The translations under genes and the position numbers were made by a program. This document shows positions 63,186 through 64,000 of a stretch of 64,000 nt of DNA, in pieces. Numbering within the stretch: position 1 is the stretch's first letter; the number at the start of each line of letters is the position of its first letter. The notes below the pieces were generated by a model that did no database searches, was not told the origin of the DNA, and saw only the letters and a list, made by a program, of their open reading frames with translations. Location of the stretch: assembly GCF_029626105.1 (NCBI RefSeq), contig NZ_JARUBH010000009.1, forward strand, positions 5,332,001 to 5,396,000. The letters are read 5' to 3'. The DNA comes from Solwaraspora sp. WMMD792 (lineage in GTDB: Bacteria; Actinomycetota; Actinomycetes; Mycobacteriales; Micromonosporaceae).

Positions 63186-64000
63186 CTACGGGAAGAGGTG
63201 GCGGTGGATGGGGTGGAGGCGGAACGTCCCACCGCGGTACGGGGAACGGTGACTGGCCGAGCGAGTACCGGCCGCCGCGGTGCGCAGCACTGCGGCGAGG
63301 TGGTAGTCCGGGTGTACCCCGTCCTCGCTCAGGGTCGACGTGACAGTCAGGTCGAGCACGTCGCCCGCTTCGACAACATGCTCCGAGTCGAACAGCGGAA
63401 AGTAGATGCACGCCCAGTTGCTCGCTACCCGCAGCGCGTCCAGTGGCTCCCCGTCGGGCAGGCCCCAGAGCCGCAGCCAGGTCAGCACCCCGTCCACCAT
63501 GCCCGGTCGTTCGATGGTGAGGCGGACCGACCGCCGCTGCTCCAGCGGCAGGTGGCCGTTGAGGTCGAGCACTTCCACGACCTGACCGTCGGCGAGCAAC
63601 GCGTCGCGGGCCGGGTGCTTGATGCGCAGGCGTACATCGAACGGGGCTCCGTGCCACTCGAAGATGGTCCTCAGGTAGCCGAGCGATTCCGCCGCGAAAG
63701 CCACGCGCCCGCCAGCGAAGAGCCGCCGGAAGGCAACCGGCGCGGCGAGTGTGACGCACCGGGCCGGCACGACCACAGCCTCCGCGGTGAGGTGCCGGCG
63801 CCGGGCATCGGTGAGCACCGCGGCGACACCCTCGGCCCCGGCCAGCGATCCGATGATCTCGGCGACGCAGACTTCCGCCTTCGGGGAGATGTCGAGCTCG
63901 GTGGAGACCCCACGCAGCAGAGTGATCCGCTCGCTGAGGCCCGGCTCCGCCAGCCACGCCCCAGCCCGCTGGAACGACTCCTCCATCGCTTCCATCGCGA
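63186..64000 (-). CDS. PRMT-like methyltransferase, C-terminal part (runs off the window)
   Basis: At least 270 codons are visible and the frame is open at base 64000. ITLLRGVSTELDISPKAEVC and VAEIIGSLAGAEGVAAVLTD correspond to the post-I region and double-E-like loop of protein arginine methyltransferases; HLTAEAVVVPARCVTLAAPV begins the beta-barrel. The SAM-binding motif I should lie beyond the window. The ATG at 63995 is internal to the fold, so it is unlikely to be the true start. Substrate unknown. It is chromosomal, outside the island. Confidence 0.7.
   Translation of the reverse strand, partial: AMEAMEESFQRAGAWLAEPGLSERITLLRGVSTELDISPKAEVCVAEIIGSLAGAEGVAAVLTDARRRHLTAEAVVVPARCVTLAAPVAFRRLFAGGRVAFAAESLGYLRTIFEWHGAPFDVRLRIKHPARDALLADGQVVEVLDLNGHLPLEQRRSVRLTIERPGMVDGVLTWLRLWGLPDGEPLDALRVASNWACIYFPLFDSEHVVEAGDVLDLTVTSTLSEDGVHPDYHLAAVLRTAAAGTRSASHRSPYRGGTFRLHPIHRHLFP

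Overview
The window is high-GC actinomycete DNA, most like a Micromonosporaceae-type genome. The grounds are the HTH/DUF5753 plus DUF397 pair, GTG/TTG starts, LAL-type LuxR regulator, actinobacterial CHAT, NB-ARC and vWA proteins, and a GC-rich third codon position. This placement is inference from gene content; no marker gene fixes the genus.

Layout. (1) 1-20.3 kb is ordinary chromosome: the 5' part of a secreted lamin-tail protein, a PhoX phosphatase, a DUF5753/DUF397 pair, a small tailoring-type cluster (TDO-like protein, PobA-like FAD monooxygenase, PRMT-like methyltransferase, GT1 glycosyltransferase), NUDIX plus Dam, a divergent NmrA/HxlR pair, DUF5995, a large LuxR-family ATPase, a guanylate/adenylate cyclase, an S1 protease, an MFS exporter, and tRNA-Ser(GCU) and tRNA-Arg(ACG). 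(2) 20.35-62.73 kb is a roughly 42-kb island. It is bounded by a perfect 84-bp direct repeat: the 3' half of the tRNA-Arg gene plus its terminator at 20349-20432, repeated at 62650-62733. A broken tyrosine integrase lies just outside the right copy. (3) 63.1-64 kb resumes with a PRMT-like gene running off the end.

The island is packed with defence-type loci and insertion sequences. From left: a 27-repeat CRISPR array in which two different IS21 elements sit inside repeats; a complete type I-B cas operon on the minus strand (cas6-8-7-5-3-4-1-2), transcribed toward the array, whose cas6 5' end is severed from its upstream region by an IS5-family element; a divergent 1467-residue NB-ARC/TPR/HExxH protein related to FxSxx-type peptide-modification systems; a nest of transposons (42.8-47.8 kb); a tightly overlapped six-gene operon (49.0-58.3 kb) encoding a Cys-rich small protein, a membrane protein, a MoxR AAA+ ATPase, a vWA protein, a CHAT protease-like protein and a caspase-like/TPR protein with nine near-identical 138-bp repeats; an IS1634-family element with a 116-bp target duplication; an rve-type IS; and a BrnT-like toxin with a ribbon-helix-helix antitoxin.

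The most interesting system is the MoxR-vWA-CHAT-caspase operon. It fits the general plan of NTP-dependent, peptidase-effector conflict systems (the vWA-MoxR-associated ternary systems). Here the caspase-like domain appears to have lost both catalytic residues while the CHAT dyad is intact, suggesting a pseudocaspase/TPR scaffold that controls a CHAT effector. The second is the NB-ARC-TPR-HExxH fusion, which also carries an internal segment resembling an FxsA-type precursor peptide. The gene-level calls rest on motifs read by eye; nothing was searched against a database.
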